Shown: piece by piece, positions 46,259 to 56,307 of the stretch
Layout of the letters: every line of letters begins with the position of its first letter
How positions within the stretch are numbered: position 1 is the first letter of the stretch
NCBI RefSeq assembly: GCF_036237275.1
Contig: NZ_CP108352.1
Coordinates: 7,589,501 to 7,653,500 of the forward strand
Direction of reading: 5' to 3'
DNA length: 64,000 bases
Source of the DNA: Streptomyces sp. NBC_01353
GTDB lineage: Bacteria > Actinomycetota > Actinomycetes > Streptomycetales > Streptomycetaceae
Position numbers and translations under genes: made by a program
Notes under the pieces: model-generated
The model's database searches: none
Seen by the model: the letters and a program-made list of their open reading frames with translations, nothing else
What the model was told of the DNA's origin: nothing

Positions 46259-47161
46259 TCAGAGCTTTGCGAGCCTGCGGCGCGCCGCGGTCAGGGAGCG
46301 GCCGCGGTGCAGTGGCTCCTTCCAGGGGTCGTCGTCGAGCCGCTCCCCGATGGTGGACAGCGTCCACCGTCGGGCGGTGAGCCGCGGATCGTCCAGTTCG
46401 GCCCAGCTCATGGGGGTGGCCACCGGTGCGCCCGGCAGGGCTCGGACCGCATAGGGGGCGACGGTGGTCTGGCCGTAGGCGTTGCGCTGGACGTCGAGGT
46501 AGAGGCGGCCCTTGCGGGCCTGCTTGCGGGCTGCGGTGGTGAGCCGGTCGGGATGCCGCGCGGCCAGGATCTCGGCCGCGTCCCGGGCGAACGCGTGGAC
46601 GTCGTCGAAGTCGGCGCGGCGGTCGAGGGCTACGACCACGTGCAGGCCGCGGGAGCCCGTGGTCATCAGGGCCGAGGGTAGCTCCAGCTCGTCCAGGAGC
46701 TCGTGCATGAGCACGGCCGCCTCCCTGACCTGCTGGAAGTCGTCGCCCGACGGGTCGAGGTCGAAGACCAGCCGGTCGGGGTGGTCCGGCCGGTCCGCCC
46801 TGGACAGCCACCGGTGCGGTGTGACGCACGCCTGGTCGACGAGGTAGAGCAGCGTGGCCAGGTCGTCGCAGACCGCGTAGGCGACGGTGCCGCCCTCTTT
46901 GGGCAGCTCGGCGCGGTGGATCCAGTCCGGGAAGTGGTCGGGAGTGTCCTTCTGCATGAAGCGGCCGTCGTCGATGCCGTTCGGGTGCCGTTCGAGCATC
47001 AGTGGACGGCCCCGCAACTGCGGCAGCATGCGCCGTGCGACGGTGCGGTAGTACTCCGCGAGGTCCGCCTTGGTGATGCCGTCGTCGGGGAACAGCTCCT
47101 TGCCGGGCCGTTTGATCTCGATGGTTCGGCCGCTCGCCCTGACGGTCTTCGTGGTCGTCAT
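46259..47161 (-). CDS. ligD: LigD polymerase-domain protein (NHEJ primase-polymerase)
   Basis: A 300-residue stand-alone AEP-family polymerase. RTIEIKRPGKELFPDDGITK at the N-terminus, MLERHPNGIDDGRFMQKDTP, the catalytic acidic pair in RLVFDLDPSGDDFQQV, GSRGLHVVVALD and YLDVQRNAYGQTTVAPYAVR are the canonical LigD-Pol motifs. The enzyme fills gaps and adds ribonucleotides at double-strand breaks during non-homologous end joining. The start has GGGAGGACGCG. It follows the LigD phosphoesterase gene by 40 bp in the same operon. The ligase domain and Ku are not in this window, so the full pathway depends on genes elsewhere. Confidence 0.92.
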   Translation of the reverse strand: MTTTKTVRASGRTIEIKRPGKELFPDDGITKADLAEYYRTVARRMLPQLRGRPLMLERHPNGIDDGRFMQKDTPDHFPDWIHRAELPKEGGTVAYAVCDDLATLLYLVDQACVTPHRWLSRADRPDHPDRLVFDLDPSGDDFQQVREAAVLMHELLDELELPSALMTTGSRGLHVVVALDRRADFDDVHAFARDAAEILAARHPDRLTTAARKQARKGRLYLDVQRNAYGQTTVAPYAVRALPGAPVATPMSWAELDDPRLTARRWTLSTIGERLDDDPWKEPLHRGRSLTAARRRLAKL

Positions 47162-47201
47162 CGCGTCCTCCCAGCGGGTCGCCGGCCCCTGCGGCAGACG
47201 G

Positions 47202-47825
47202 TCACCGCGCCGCGGCCTCGGCCGCGACCTGGTGCAAGGTGTGGCCGGTACGGGCGGAGCGGGCGCGCCACGGGTCCGGGGCGCCGCGCTCGGAGGCCCG
47301 CCGGTCCGCGTGCTTGACCAGGAGCCAGGCTTCCCGGTCACTCCCGCCGCTCTCGCGGATCCGGGTGAGGGCGTAACCACCGCGCAGTTTGCGCCCGTTC
47401 AGGCGGAACGAGGCGTGCCCTTGTTCGAGGGCCTGGGTGAGGGGGATCTCCTGGCCGTCGCGACCGGTGGTCAGATTGAGGTACGTGCCCTCGTCCCAGA
47501 CGATCACCGTGCCGGCGCCGTACTCGCCTTCGGGGATGACGCCCTCGAAGGTCCGGTACTCCAGCGGATGGTCTTCGGTGGGGGAGGCCAGACGCTTGTC
47601 GTGCGGGTTGCCGGACGGGCCCCTGGGCACCGCCCAGGACTTGAGCACTCCGTCCGCCTCCAGCCGGAAGTCGAAGTGCATGCTGCGCGCGTCGTGGATC
47701 TGGACCACGAACACGGGATCGCCGTCGGACGGCTCGGGGTGGATGCTGCCCTCGGGCTCGGAGGTCGTGGAGAACGCGCGTCGGCGCCGGTACAGCGCCA
47801 GGGCGTCCTGTGCTGTCGCGGGCAT
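47202..47825 (-). CDS. LigD 3'-phosphoesterase-domain protein
   Basis: A 207-residue protein. The metal-site segment FVVQIHDARSMHFDFRLEAD with GVLKSWAVPRGPSGNPHDKR, then EDHPLEYRTFEGVIPEGEYG, is the LigD PE domain, which trims 3'-ribonucleotides and 3'-phosphates at breaks. The C-terminal part has LNGRKLRGGYALTRI and WLLVKHADRRAS. In many bacteria this domain is fused to the polymerase and ligase; here it is a separate gene directly upstream of the polymerase gene. GAGGAG lies 7 nt before the ATG. Confidence 0.9.
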   Translation of the reverse strand: MPATAQDALALYRRRRAFSTTSEPEGSIHPEPSDGDPVFVVQIHDARSMHFDFRLEADGVLKSWAVPRGPSGNPHDKRLASPTEDHPLEYRTFEGVIPEGEYGAGTVIVWDEGTYLNLTTGRDGQEIPLTQALEQGHASFRLNGRKLRGGYALTRIRESGGSDREAWLLVKHADRRASERGAPDPWRARSARTGHTLHQVAAEAAAR

Positions 47826-47856
47826 CGAAAGGCTCCTCACGAGCACTCGGCCGGGC

Positions 47857-48291
47857 TCACGGCTGGAGGCGCTGTCGTAGCCGGCCGTGTCGCGTTTCCG
47901 CGCCGGTCGGCTCCGATCCGTCGCCCTTGGGGCCGGTCGCCCGCTCCCACATCCCGGGTCGGACGTCATCGGCCAGGGGCTCGGTGCGGGCCTTGTGCGT
48001 CGGCTCCGCCGGCCCGTGGGAAGCCGCGTGGCGCGGAGTCGCCGCGCGCCGCCGGCGCCGGGCCAGGCCACCGAAGATCAAGGCGAGGGCGATGAAGAAG
48101 ACCAGGGTCATGCCGATGCCGGCGAGGAAGGCGCCCAGCGTGTTCACGGTGCCCAGCGTGTTGTCGAACATCGTCACGGTGTAGTCGGGGCCACCGGACC
48201 TGTTCTCGGCGATGACAAGGCCGGTGAAGGCTCCGGCGGCGGCGAGCAGAAGAAGTCCGATCAGAAGCATGACGATTCCTTTCGTGGCCAT
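47857..48291 (-). CDS. Small membrane protein with two helices
   Basis: A 144-residue protein. Helix 1 (GIVMLLIGLLLLAAAGAFTG, residues 5-27) and helix 2 (FLAGIGMTLVFFIALALIFG, about 53-75) flank a short loop. A basic RRRRR stop-transfer and a hydrophilic tail of some 65 residues (cytoplasmic) follow. I do not recognise a family. It is 31 bp upstream of the LigD phosphoesterase gene in the same direction and may be co-transcribed with it. Confidence 0.65.
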   Translation of the reverse strand: MATKGIVMLLIGLLLLAAAGAFTGLVIAENRSGGPDYTVTMFDNTLGTVNTLGAFLAGIGMTLVFFIALALIFGGLARRRRRAATPRHAASHGPAEPTHKARTEPLADDVRPGMWERATGPKGDGSEPTGAETRHGRLRQRLQP

Positions 48292-48384
48292 ATGCGCCTG
48301 CCCGGCAACCGTGCGACCAACCCCGGTGGCCGTGCGGCCAACCCCGGTGGCCGCACGGGCTGCCCGCGCGGCTGTGGTACGCCG

Positions 48385-48888
48385 TCAGCCCTGCCCGCGC
48401 CCGTCATCGGGAGAGGAGTCCGGACTGTCCTCGGGGCGCAGTCGGCCGCGCCAGCCGCCGCTCGCCTCGTCGCGCTCCTCGATGTACTCCTTGAACCGCA
48501 GCAGGTCGCCCTCCACCCGGCTGTCGAGCACGCCGATGGCGGCTCCGGCCTTCTCGGTGAGCCCCTGCGGTTCGACGTCCATGGCCAGGGTCACTTGGGT
48601 GTGCGTGTCGTCGACGGGCCGGAAGGTGACGACGCCCTTCTGTTTCACGTCGCCGCCGACCGTGCGCCAGGAGATGCGTTCGTCGGGCAGCTGGTCGACG
48701 ATCTCGGTGTCGAACTCCCGGGTCACACCGGCGATCTTCGTCCGCCAGTGGCAGAGCCGGTCGTCGATCTGCCGTACGTCCTCGACGCCGTCCATGAATC
48801 GGGGGAACTCCTCGAACTGCGTCCACTGGTCGTAGACCTCACGCAGCGGGGCGTTCACGCTGATCGTGTCGTGCACCATGGCCGTCAT
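48385..48888 (-). CDS. SRPBCC-family cyclase/dehydrase-like protein
   Basis: About 167 residues. It starts MVHDTISVNAPLREVYDQWT and QFEEFPRFMDGVEDVRQIDD, with HWRTKIAGVTREFDTEIVDQ and RISWRTVGGDVKQKGVVTFR, the signature of the YcgI/cyclase-dehydrase SRPBCC group found in coenzyme Q10-binding (Coq10-like) proteins. A helix and acidic tail (RPEDSPDSSPDDGRG) end the protein. The ligand is unknown. ATG 48888 is chosen over 48915 since the domain begins there. Confidence 0.8.
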   Translation of the reverse strand: MTAMVHDTISVNAPLREVYDQWTQFEEFPRFMDGVEDVRQIDDRLCHWRTKIAGVTREFDTEIVDQLPDERISWRTVGGDVKQKGVVTFRPVDDTHTQVTLAMDVEPQGLTEKAGAAIGVLDSRVEGDLLRFKEYIEERDEASGGWRGRLRPEDSPDSSPDDGRGQG

Positions 48889-48980
48889 CGCCTTCGGTCG
48901 ATGGGGCCGCTTCACGGGTACCCGCCCTCGGCAGGTGTATTCCAGGCCCGGCGACGACGTCCTGCCCCGGGTCGACCGGC

Positions 48981-49352
48981 CTAGCGGGGCACGAGCTGGA
49001 GGGTGGAGGCGCGGGACTGCGGGGTCAGGACGGTGTCGACGATGCCGGTGTAGCGGCCGTACTTGGCCCGGTAGGCCGCGTCGATGCGGTCGTACTCAGC
49101 GGGGTCGGCGTCCTGGAACGTGACGTCCTTGGTGATGCCGCCCGCGCGGACGCGCCCTTGGTGACGGGTCTGGGTGCCGCGGAACCATGGGCCTTCGCGG
49201 CCCTTGACGGACCGGACGTAGATCAGGTCGCCGTCCCGCACCATCCACATGGTGACGGGGGCGCGCAGCGTTCCGTCGCCGCGTTCCGATTCGAGGTCGA
49301 TCTCCTCGGCCGCCCCGATGCGGTCGAGTTCGGCATCGGTCCATGCCGTCAT
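48981..49352 (-). CDS. DUF2255 family protein
   Basis: A 123-residue protein with AELDRIGAAEEIDLESERGD, PVTMWMVRDGDLIYVRSVKG and GPWFRGTQTRHQGRVRAGGI, a pattern of the DUF2255 family (about 120 residues, split-barrel-like, nitroreductase/F420-type fold by analogy). No enzymatic function is known. GGGAGACCGCC precedes the ATG at 49352. A longer frame upstream has no conserved sequence. It is divergent from the M20 remnant. Confidence 0.75.
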   Translation of the reverse strand: MTAWTDAELDRIGAAEEIDLESERGDGTLRAPVTMWMVRDGDLIYVRSVKGREGPWFRGTQTRHQGRVRAGGITKDVTFQDADPAEYDRIDAAYRAKYGRYTGIVDTVLTPQSRASTLQLVPR

Positions 49353-49632
49353 GGCGGTCTCCCGGGGGCTGTGTCCTGTTTCGTTGATCATCACTCTGCC
49401 CGCAGGGGTGCCGGCGCGCTCGTCGTGGGACGGCGGGTCCCCCGAGCTGCGCCCCGGATCGTCCGCCGGCGCGCCGTGCCAGCGGCATGTCAGCGGGAGA
49501 CGTGCCGAACGGTGAGCGGGGGTCGCTGGAACGGTCCCGTACCGGTACCCACGAGGTCGCCGGTCATGGCGATCCGCGCCCTCACTCATCGGGAGGCACC
49601 ATGAACAACGACCTGAGCACCCTCGCGGACAA

Positions 49633-50130
49633 GTGGTGGTGGGACAGCCTGCCGAGGAGACGCTCGGCGGAGCCGAAGCCATGCTGCGCGACCGACTGTA
49701 CGAACGGTTCGGCAGGCCCGATGTCGTGCTCGCCCAGCACGCCGCACCCATGCCCTCCGGCACCGTCGCGCACGCGACGCAAGGGGTGCCGATGGCGGCG
49801 GCCGGCGCGATGCTCGACGTGACGGTGCACGGACGGGGCGGTCACGCCGCCACCCCGCGCCTCGCGGTGGACCCGGTCGTCGCCGCGGCCGCCATCGTGA
49901 CCCGGCTCCAGACCGTCGTCGCCGGCGAGACCGCGCCCGCCGACCAGGTGACGCCGACCGTGGGCACGCTACGGGCCGGAACGGCCGCCAACGTCATACC
50001 GGACCACGCCATCCTCGGCATCGGGATCCGCGCGTCGAGCGAGGCATCCCTCGAGCGGGCCCTGTCCGCCGTGCGCCGCATCGTCCTCGCCGAGAGCTCC
50101 GCCGCGGGCGCCCCGAGGGAACCCGAGTGA
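49633..50130 (+). pseudogene. M20-family amidohydrolase/peptidase remnant
   Basis: 166 codons of the middle of an M20 zinc amidohydrolase (HipO/AbgB type): VVGQPAEETLGGAEAMLRDR, YERFGRPDVVLAQHAAPMPS, LDVTVHGRGGHAATPRLAVD, VGTLRAGTAANVIPDHAILG and RASSEASLERALSAVRRIVL. The N-terminal catalytic part carrying the first zinc ligands is missing, as is the C-terminal catalytic segment. A ribosome-bound ATG at 49601 (GGGAGGCACC-ATG) opens a different frame, joining out of register. Both ends look deleted, so the gene is dead. Confidence 0.75.
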
Positions 50131-50303
50131 CCGCCACGTGAAGCGGGCCGGCGATCGGAACACGACGGATCAGGAATCAAGAAGCGTGGACCCCGCGCCG
50201 CCACTAGCGTGACCGGTACGGAGAGGGCAGCGTCCACGCGAGCCGGGCGAAGCCCGCGGAGACCGCCGAAGCGGCCCGCCCAACAGATGGAGACACGAAG
50301 AGC

Positions 50304-52685
<2,382 letters not shown>

Positions 52686-52705
52686 CCGAGGCCGCACAGG
52701 CGTGA

Positions 52706-52739
52706 AGGGGTGTCCGGCGGATCAGGACCGGACACCCCT
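52706..52739 (+). terminator. 12-bp perfect hairpin after the UvrA-like gene
   Basis: AGGGGTGTCCGG at 52706-52717 pairs perfectly with CCGGACACCCCT at 52728-52739 (10-nt loop). It is placed 20 bp after the stop and just before the promoter of the barstar gene. Confidence 0.75.
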
Positions 52740-52756
52740 GGCGTTAGCCTTGTCGA

Positions 52757-53143
52757 GTGACAACGATCTTCGTACTGGACGGCAGGCGCATCGAGACGCT
52801 GGAGGACTTCTGGCGGGTGATGGGCGAAGCGGTCAACGGTCCCGGCGGCTACTTCGGAAGCAACCTCGACGCGTTCAACGACTGTCTCCGCGGCGGCTAC
52901 GGCGCCCCCGAGAACGGCGACTTCACGGTGGAGTGGCACGACCACGCCCACTCCCGGCACGCGCTGGGGCACCTGGAGACCGCCCGCCAATTGGAGCTCC
53001 GGCTGAAGGGCTGCCACCCCGACAACAGGCCCGCAGTCGCCGAGAAGCTCGACGCGGCACGCGCCGGCCGGGGACCGACGGTCTTCGACTGGATCGTCGA
53101 GATCTTCGAAGCCCAGGTCCCCGGAGCGCTGGTGCTCCGCTGA
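52757..53143 (+). CDS. Barstar-family protein (ribonuclease inhibitor fold)
   Basis: A 128-residue protein. TTIFVLDGRRIETLEDFWRV, NGPGGYFGSNLDAFNDCLRG and FTVEWHDHAHSRHAL show the barstar arrangement: a first strand, helix, the GYFGxNLDAxxDCL active-face motif that plugs barnase's active site, and a late strand. No barnase-like RNase gene is adjacent, so it is either an orphan immunity protein or inhibits a secreted RNase elsewhere. TAGCCT at 52745-52750 precedes the GTG by 6 nt (leaderless). It ends 3 bp from the convergent amidohydrolase gene. Confidence 0.85.
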   Translation: MTTIFVLDGRRIETLEDFWRVMGEAVNGPGGYFGSNLDAFNDCLRGGYGAPENGDFTVEWHDHAHSRHALGHLETARQLELRLKGCHPDNRPAVAEKLDAARAGRGPTVFDWIVEIFEAQVPGALVLR

Positions 53144-53146
53144 TCC

Positions 53147-54499
53147 TCAGTCGAGGAACTCCCCGTCGCGGGCCACGACGACTCCGCCGTGCACGACCAT
53201 GTCCCGCCGCGGCATGTCCACCACGACCTGGGGCAGGCATTCGCCCCGTACGAGAACGAAGTCGGCCGGGGCACCGGGCTCCAGGTCCGCGTGGGCGAGC
53301 CCCATGACGTCGGCGCCTCCATGGGCCGCGACGCGGTAGCAGTTCGTCAGCTCCTCGTCGAGGCGTACGTCCGTCACCCACCCGAGCAGATGCGCGCGGT
53401 GCAGCATGTCGGCGTTGCCGAACGGGCTCCAGGAGTCACGCACACCGTCGGAGCCGAGCCCGACCCGCACCCCGTGCTCGCGCAGTCGGGCGATCGGCAG
53501 CACGAGGGAGTCCGACGGCGCCACCGTGGTGAGGGCGATGTCCTGGTCGCCCAGATCGGCGGCGAGGGCGCCGAGTTCGCCGTCGGTCAGGCCGGGCAGA
53601 CAGAAGACGTGGCTGACGGTGACCTTGCCGGCCAGGGACAGGGCGCGCGTGCGGTCGATGATGCCGCGCATGGCCTTGATCCCCTTCTCACCACGGTCGT
53701 GCAGGTGGATGTCCACGCCGACGCCGTGCCGGTCGGCGATGCCGAAGACGAGGTCGAGCTGCTCGTCGAGGGCGTCGTCGAAACCGATCGGGTCGATGCC
53801 GCCGATCATGTCGATGGTGCCCGTGCGCGCCGCCTCCTCCAGCAGCTCCGCCGTGCCGGGGGTGCGGATCACGCCGTGCTGCGGGAACGCCACGATCTGG
53901 ACGTCGAGGGCGTGGCGCAGCCGCTCCCGGGCCTCGGCCACTCCCTCGACACCCGCGAGACCGTACGCCGGAGCCACGTCGGCGTGGGCGCGCATCGCCC
54001 GCGTGCCGCGGGTGACGGCGTGGGCCATCAGCCCGTACGCGCGCTCCGCGACGGGGCGGCGCTGACTGCGGAACAGCTCCACGTCCTGGGCGACGTAGTC
54101 GGCGATGCCGCTCGCGGGATTCCGCGACACCCAGGAGCCGCCCCAGGTCGTCTTGTCGGGGTGGATGTGCGCGTCCACGAGCGAGGGGAGCGCGATCCGG
54201 CCGCCGCCGTCGACGACCTTCGCGCCGCGCGGCGCCGGGCCGTCGAAGACGCGGCCGTCGACGACCACCAGGTCCGTGGGCTTCGCGGCACCGAACGGGC
54301 GCACGTTGCGGAAGACCACGGCCTTGTCGCGGCGCCCCTTCGCACCGGACACGGCTGCCGACGCCGACGCTTCGGCGGACACGGTCGCGGCCTCGGCGGG
54401 GGTGCCGACGGCCCACGTGGCCGTGCCGGCCAGGGCGGCGGCGCCGGCCAGCATCGTGCTACGGGAGAGCGCGCTGGGGGAGGGCGAGGACGGCTGCAT
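53147..54499 (-). CDS. Exported amidohydrolase-superfamily protein (cytosine deaminase-like)
   Basis: A 450-residue protein. The first 40 residues form a signal (LSRSTMLAGAAALAGTATWA then PAEA-A) with only one Arg before the hydrophobic stretch, unlike its Tat-type neighbour. The TIM-barrel amidohydrolase domain has SLVDAHIHPDKTTWGGSWVS, a DIHLHDRGEKG strand, VSHVFCLPGL and VGLGSDGVRDSWSPFGNADM, closest to the CodA/cytosine deaminase group. It is an exported metal-dependent hydrolase, substrate unknown. GAAGGAGTCCCC precedes the ATG. It is separated from the second amidohydrolase by 343 bp. Confidence 0.85.
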   Translation of the reverse strand: MQPSSPSPSALSRSTMLAGAAALAGTATWAVGTPAEAATVSAEASASAAVSGAKGRRDKAVVFRNVRPFGAAKPTDLVVVDGRVFDGPAPRGAKVVDGGGRIALPSLVDAHIHPDKTTWGGSWVSRNPASGIADYVAQDVELFRSQRRPVAERAYGLMAHAVTRGTRAMRAHADVAPAYGLAGVEGVAEARERLRHALDVQIVAFPQHGVIRTPGTAELLEEAARTGTIDMIGGIDPIGFDDALDEQLDLVFGIADRHGVGVDIHLHDRGEKGIKAMRGIIDRTRALSLAGKVTVSHVFCLPGLTDGELGALAADLGDQDIALTTVAPSDSLVLPIARLREHGVRVGLGSDGVRDSWSPFGNADMLHRAHLLGWVTDVRLDEELTNCYRVAAHGGADVMGLAHADLEPGAPADFVLVRGECLPQVVVDMPRRDMVVHGGVVVARDGEFLD

Positions 54500-54842
54500 G
54501 GGGACTCCTTCGGCGGGGTGGTGAGGGGAGGGGGTTCGGTGGCGTTGTCGAGGAACGGGGGAGAGCCGGGGCGCGCGTGGTTGCGAGCGGGGGATGTCCG
54601 GCTGTACGCACGGGATGTGGCACGGCGGCGGCACGGGTCGGGCGGCTCGGGGAACGGGCCGCGACGCTGCGGCGGCCCGGGACATGGGCCATCGTGCGGG
54701 CGTCGGCCCGTACATAACGGGCCAACGCGCGGCCGCTTGGCGTGGGCGCCGGCGGGACGGGCCCGGGACATGGGCCACGGCGCGCCGGTGGCGCACGGTC
54801 TGCCGCGCTGTCCGACGGCACCCCGACGCGCAGCCGCCAGGG
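54500..54842. other. 343-bp intergenic region between the two amidohydrolase genes
   Basis: No gene is supported here. It holds a hairpin GGCCCGT-acata-ACGGGCC at 54705-54723, possibly a terminator for the upstream amidohydrolase, and a direct repeat CCCGGGACATGGGCCA at about 54677 and 54767. No copy of the GntR-type TTGTATACCA site is present. Confidence 0.55.
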
Positions 54843-56147
54843 TCAGACCGGGATGCCCGCCCGCACCACTCGGACCGGGCGCATGAGCGTGGTGACGTCG
54901 GCCAGCGGGTCGGTGTCCACGAGGAGCGCGTCTCCCGCGAAGCCGCGCGCGAGGCGGCCCACCGTGCGTTCGTGACCGAGGAGGCGGGCGGCGCCGGTCG
55001 TGGCGGTGCGGATCGCGTCGAGCGCCGACAGACCGGCCGCCCGCATCAGCTCCACCTCGCGGCCGATCGGGCGCACGGTGCCGCCCGAGGAGTCGGTCCC
55101 GGCGGCGAGCGGGACGCCCAGTTCGTGTGCGGCGAGGACCGCCCGCTTCAGGACGGGGAGGTACGTGCGTCCCCGCTCGGCGAGGATCGGGTTCGTGGAC
55201 TCCGCCAGGCCGGCGATGGCCGTGAGGGTGGGGGTGAAGTACGTCCCCCTGCGCCGCATCTCGCGCAGCGTGCGCTCGCCGACGAACGCACCGTGCTCCA
55301 GGGATCGGATGCCCGCCGTGACGGCGTCGTGGCAGCCCTGCTCGCTGTAGCTGTGGCACAGGACGCCCTTGCCGCGCCGTCGGGCCGCCGCGACGATCTC
55401 GGCGAGCTGCTCGTGCGAGTACACCTGGGCGAGCGGGTCCTGTTCCGGAAGCCCGGCGCGCTCGTTGACGCGCGTCTTGATCACGTCCGCGCCGCGGTCG
55501 AGGTTCACCTCGACGACACGGCGCAGCGCCTCGGCCGAGCGCACGCCGTCCTTGAGGCGTACGAGCGGAGTGAGCTCGGGGTCCGCGAGCAGGCTGTCGC
55601 CGAGATCCGGGGTGACGAAGACCCCGGCGGCGGTCAGCCGGGGCGCGAGGGCCGGGCTGTGCCGGGCGAGGTCGCGGACGGCGATGTCCTGGTAGAAGGA
55701 GGTCGATCCGCTGCGCGCGCTGGTCGCGCCCTTGAGGACGGCGGAGCGGGCCTCGGCGGCGGTGCTGAGGTGGATGTGCGCGTCGACGAGGCCCGGCAGC
55801 ACCCAGCGGCCGTGGGCGTCGAGGACCTCGGCGTCCTGGGGCACGGTGACCCGGCCCCGCCGGCCGACCGCGCGTACGGTTCCGTCCTCGATCAGGACGA
55901 CGGCGTTCTCGGTGATCTCGCCCGTGGCCGGGTCGAGGAGCGTACCGCCCTCGATGGAGAGGCTTCCGCCTCGAGACCCGGCGCCACCGCCGGTCCGGCG
56001 CGCGGCGGGGGAGTCCCCGTCACGGTCGGCGGGGGCGGCCACCGCGGAACCGGCCGCGGCCACGGTGCCGGCGAGCGCGGCCGCACCGGCGAGGACGCCC
56101 CGGCGGGTCAGCCTGCTGGGGGGCGGCGGCGTGGCTTCGACGCACAT
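54843..56147 (-). CDS. Tat-exported amidohydrolase (imidazolonepropionase-like)
   Basis: A 434-residue protein with a twin-arginine signal (SRLTRRGVLAGAAALAGTVA). The amidohydrolase domain has VLPGLVDAHIHLSTAAEARS, GADVIKTRVNERAGLPEQDP, GVLCHSYSEQGCHDAVTAGI with LEHGAFVG and a metal-aspartate region AAGTDSSGGTVRP. Similar proteins act on cyclic imides, peptides or dipeptide-like substrates; substrate unknown. AAGGAGCTCCC precedes the ATG. The promoter contains a GntR-type operator (56185-56197) and lies next to the GntR gene, which probably represses this pair of amidohydrolases. Confidence 0.87.
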   Translation of the reverse strand: MCVEATPPPPSRLTRRGVLAGAAALAGTVAAAGSAVAAPADRDGDSPAARRTGGGAGSRGGSLSIEGGTLLDPATGEITENAVVLIEDGTVRAVGRRGRVTVPQDAEVLDAHGRWVLPGLVDAHIHLSTAAEARSAVLKGATSARSGSTSFYQDIAVRDLARHSPALAPRLTAAGVFVTPDLGDSLLADPELTPLVRLKDGVRSAEALRRVVEVNLDRGADVIKTRVNERAGLPEQDPLAQVYSHEQLAEIVAAARRRGKGVLCHSYSEQGCHDAVTAGIRSLEHGAFVGERTLREMRRRGTYFTPTLTAIAGLAESTNPILAERGRTYLPVLKRAVLAAHELGVPLAAGTDSSGGTVRPIGREVELMRAAGLSALDAIRTATTGAARLLGHERTVGRLARGFAGDALLVDTDPLADVTTLMRPVRVVRAGIPV

Positions 56148-56184
56148 GGGAGCTCCTTGGGGAGTAGGAGGGGCGGCTCCCGAG

Positions 56185-56197
56185 CTTGTATACCAAG
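56185..56197. promoter_or_regulatory. GntR-type operator 1 (CTTGTATACCAAG)
   Basis: CTTG/CAAG arms flank a GTATAC core. It is 38 bp upstream of the amidohydrolase start and overlaps a -10-like TATACA whose -35 (TTGCCC) is 16 bp upstream on the minus strand. Its 10-bp core TTGTATACCA recurs inverted at site 2. Confidence 0.65.
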
Positions 56198-56290
56198 TGT
56201 GAGAGGCGGGGCAAGGGTGATGCCCTCGCGATGGCATCCTGCCTGGAAGAGGGCGCAATCCGGTCGACGCGATGGACGGGTTTCTCGAGA

Positions 56291-56303
56291 CTGGTATACA
56301 AAG
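56291..56303. promoter_or_regulatory. GntR-type operator 2 (CTGGTATACAAAG)
   Basis: It contains TGGTATACAA, the exact reverse complement of the core in site 1, 106 bp away, just past the end of the GntR gene. Two sites flanking one promoter suggest looping or cooperative repression. Confidence 0.6.
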
Positions 56304-56307
56304 AGCC

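Noticed and set aside
52757-54499. Barstar plus adjacent gene as a toxin-immunity pair
   Set aside because: The neighbour is a convergent exported amidohydrolase, not an RNase.
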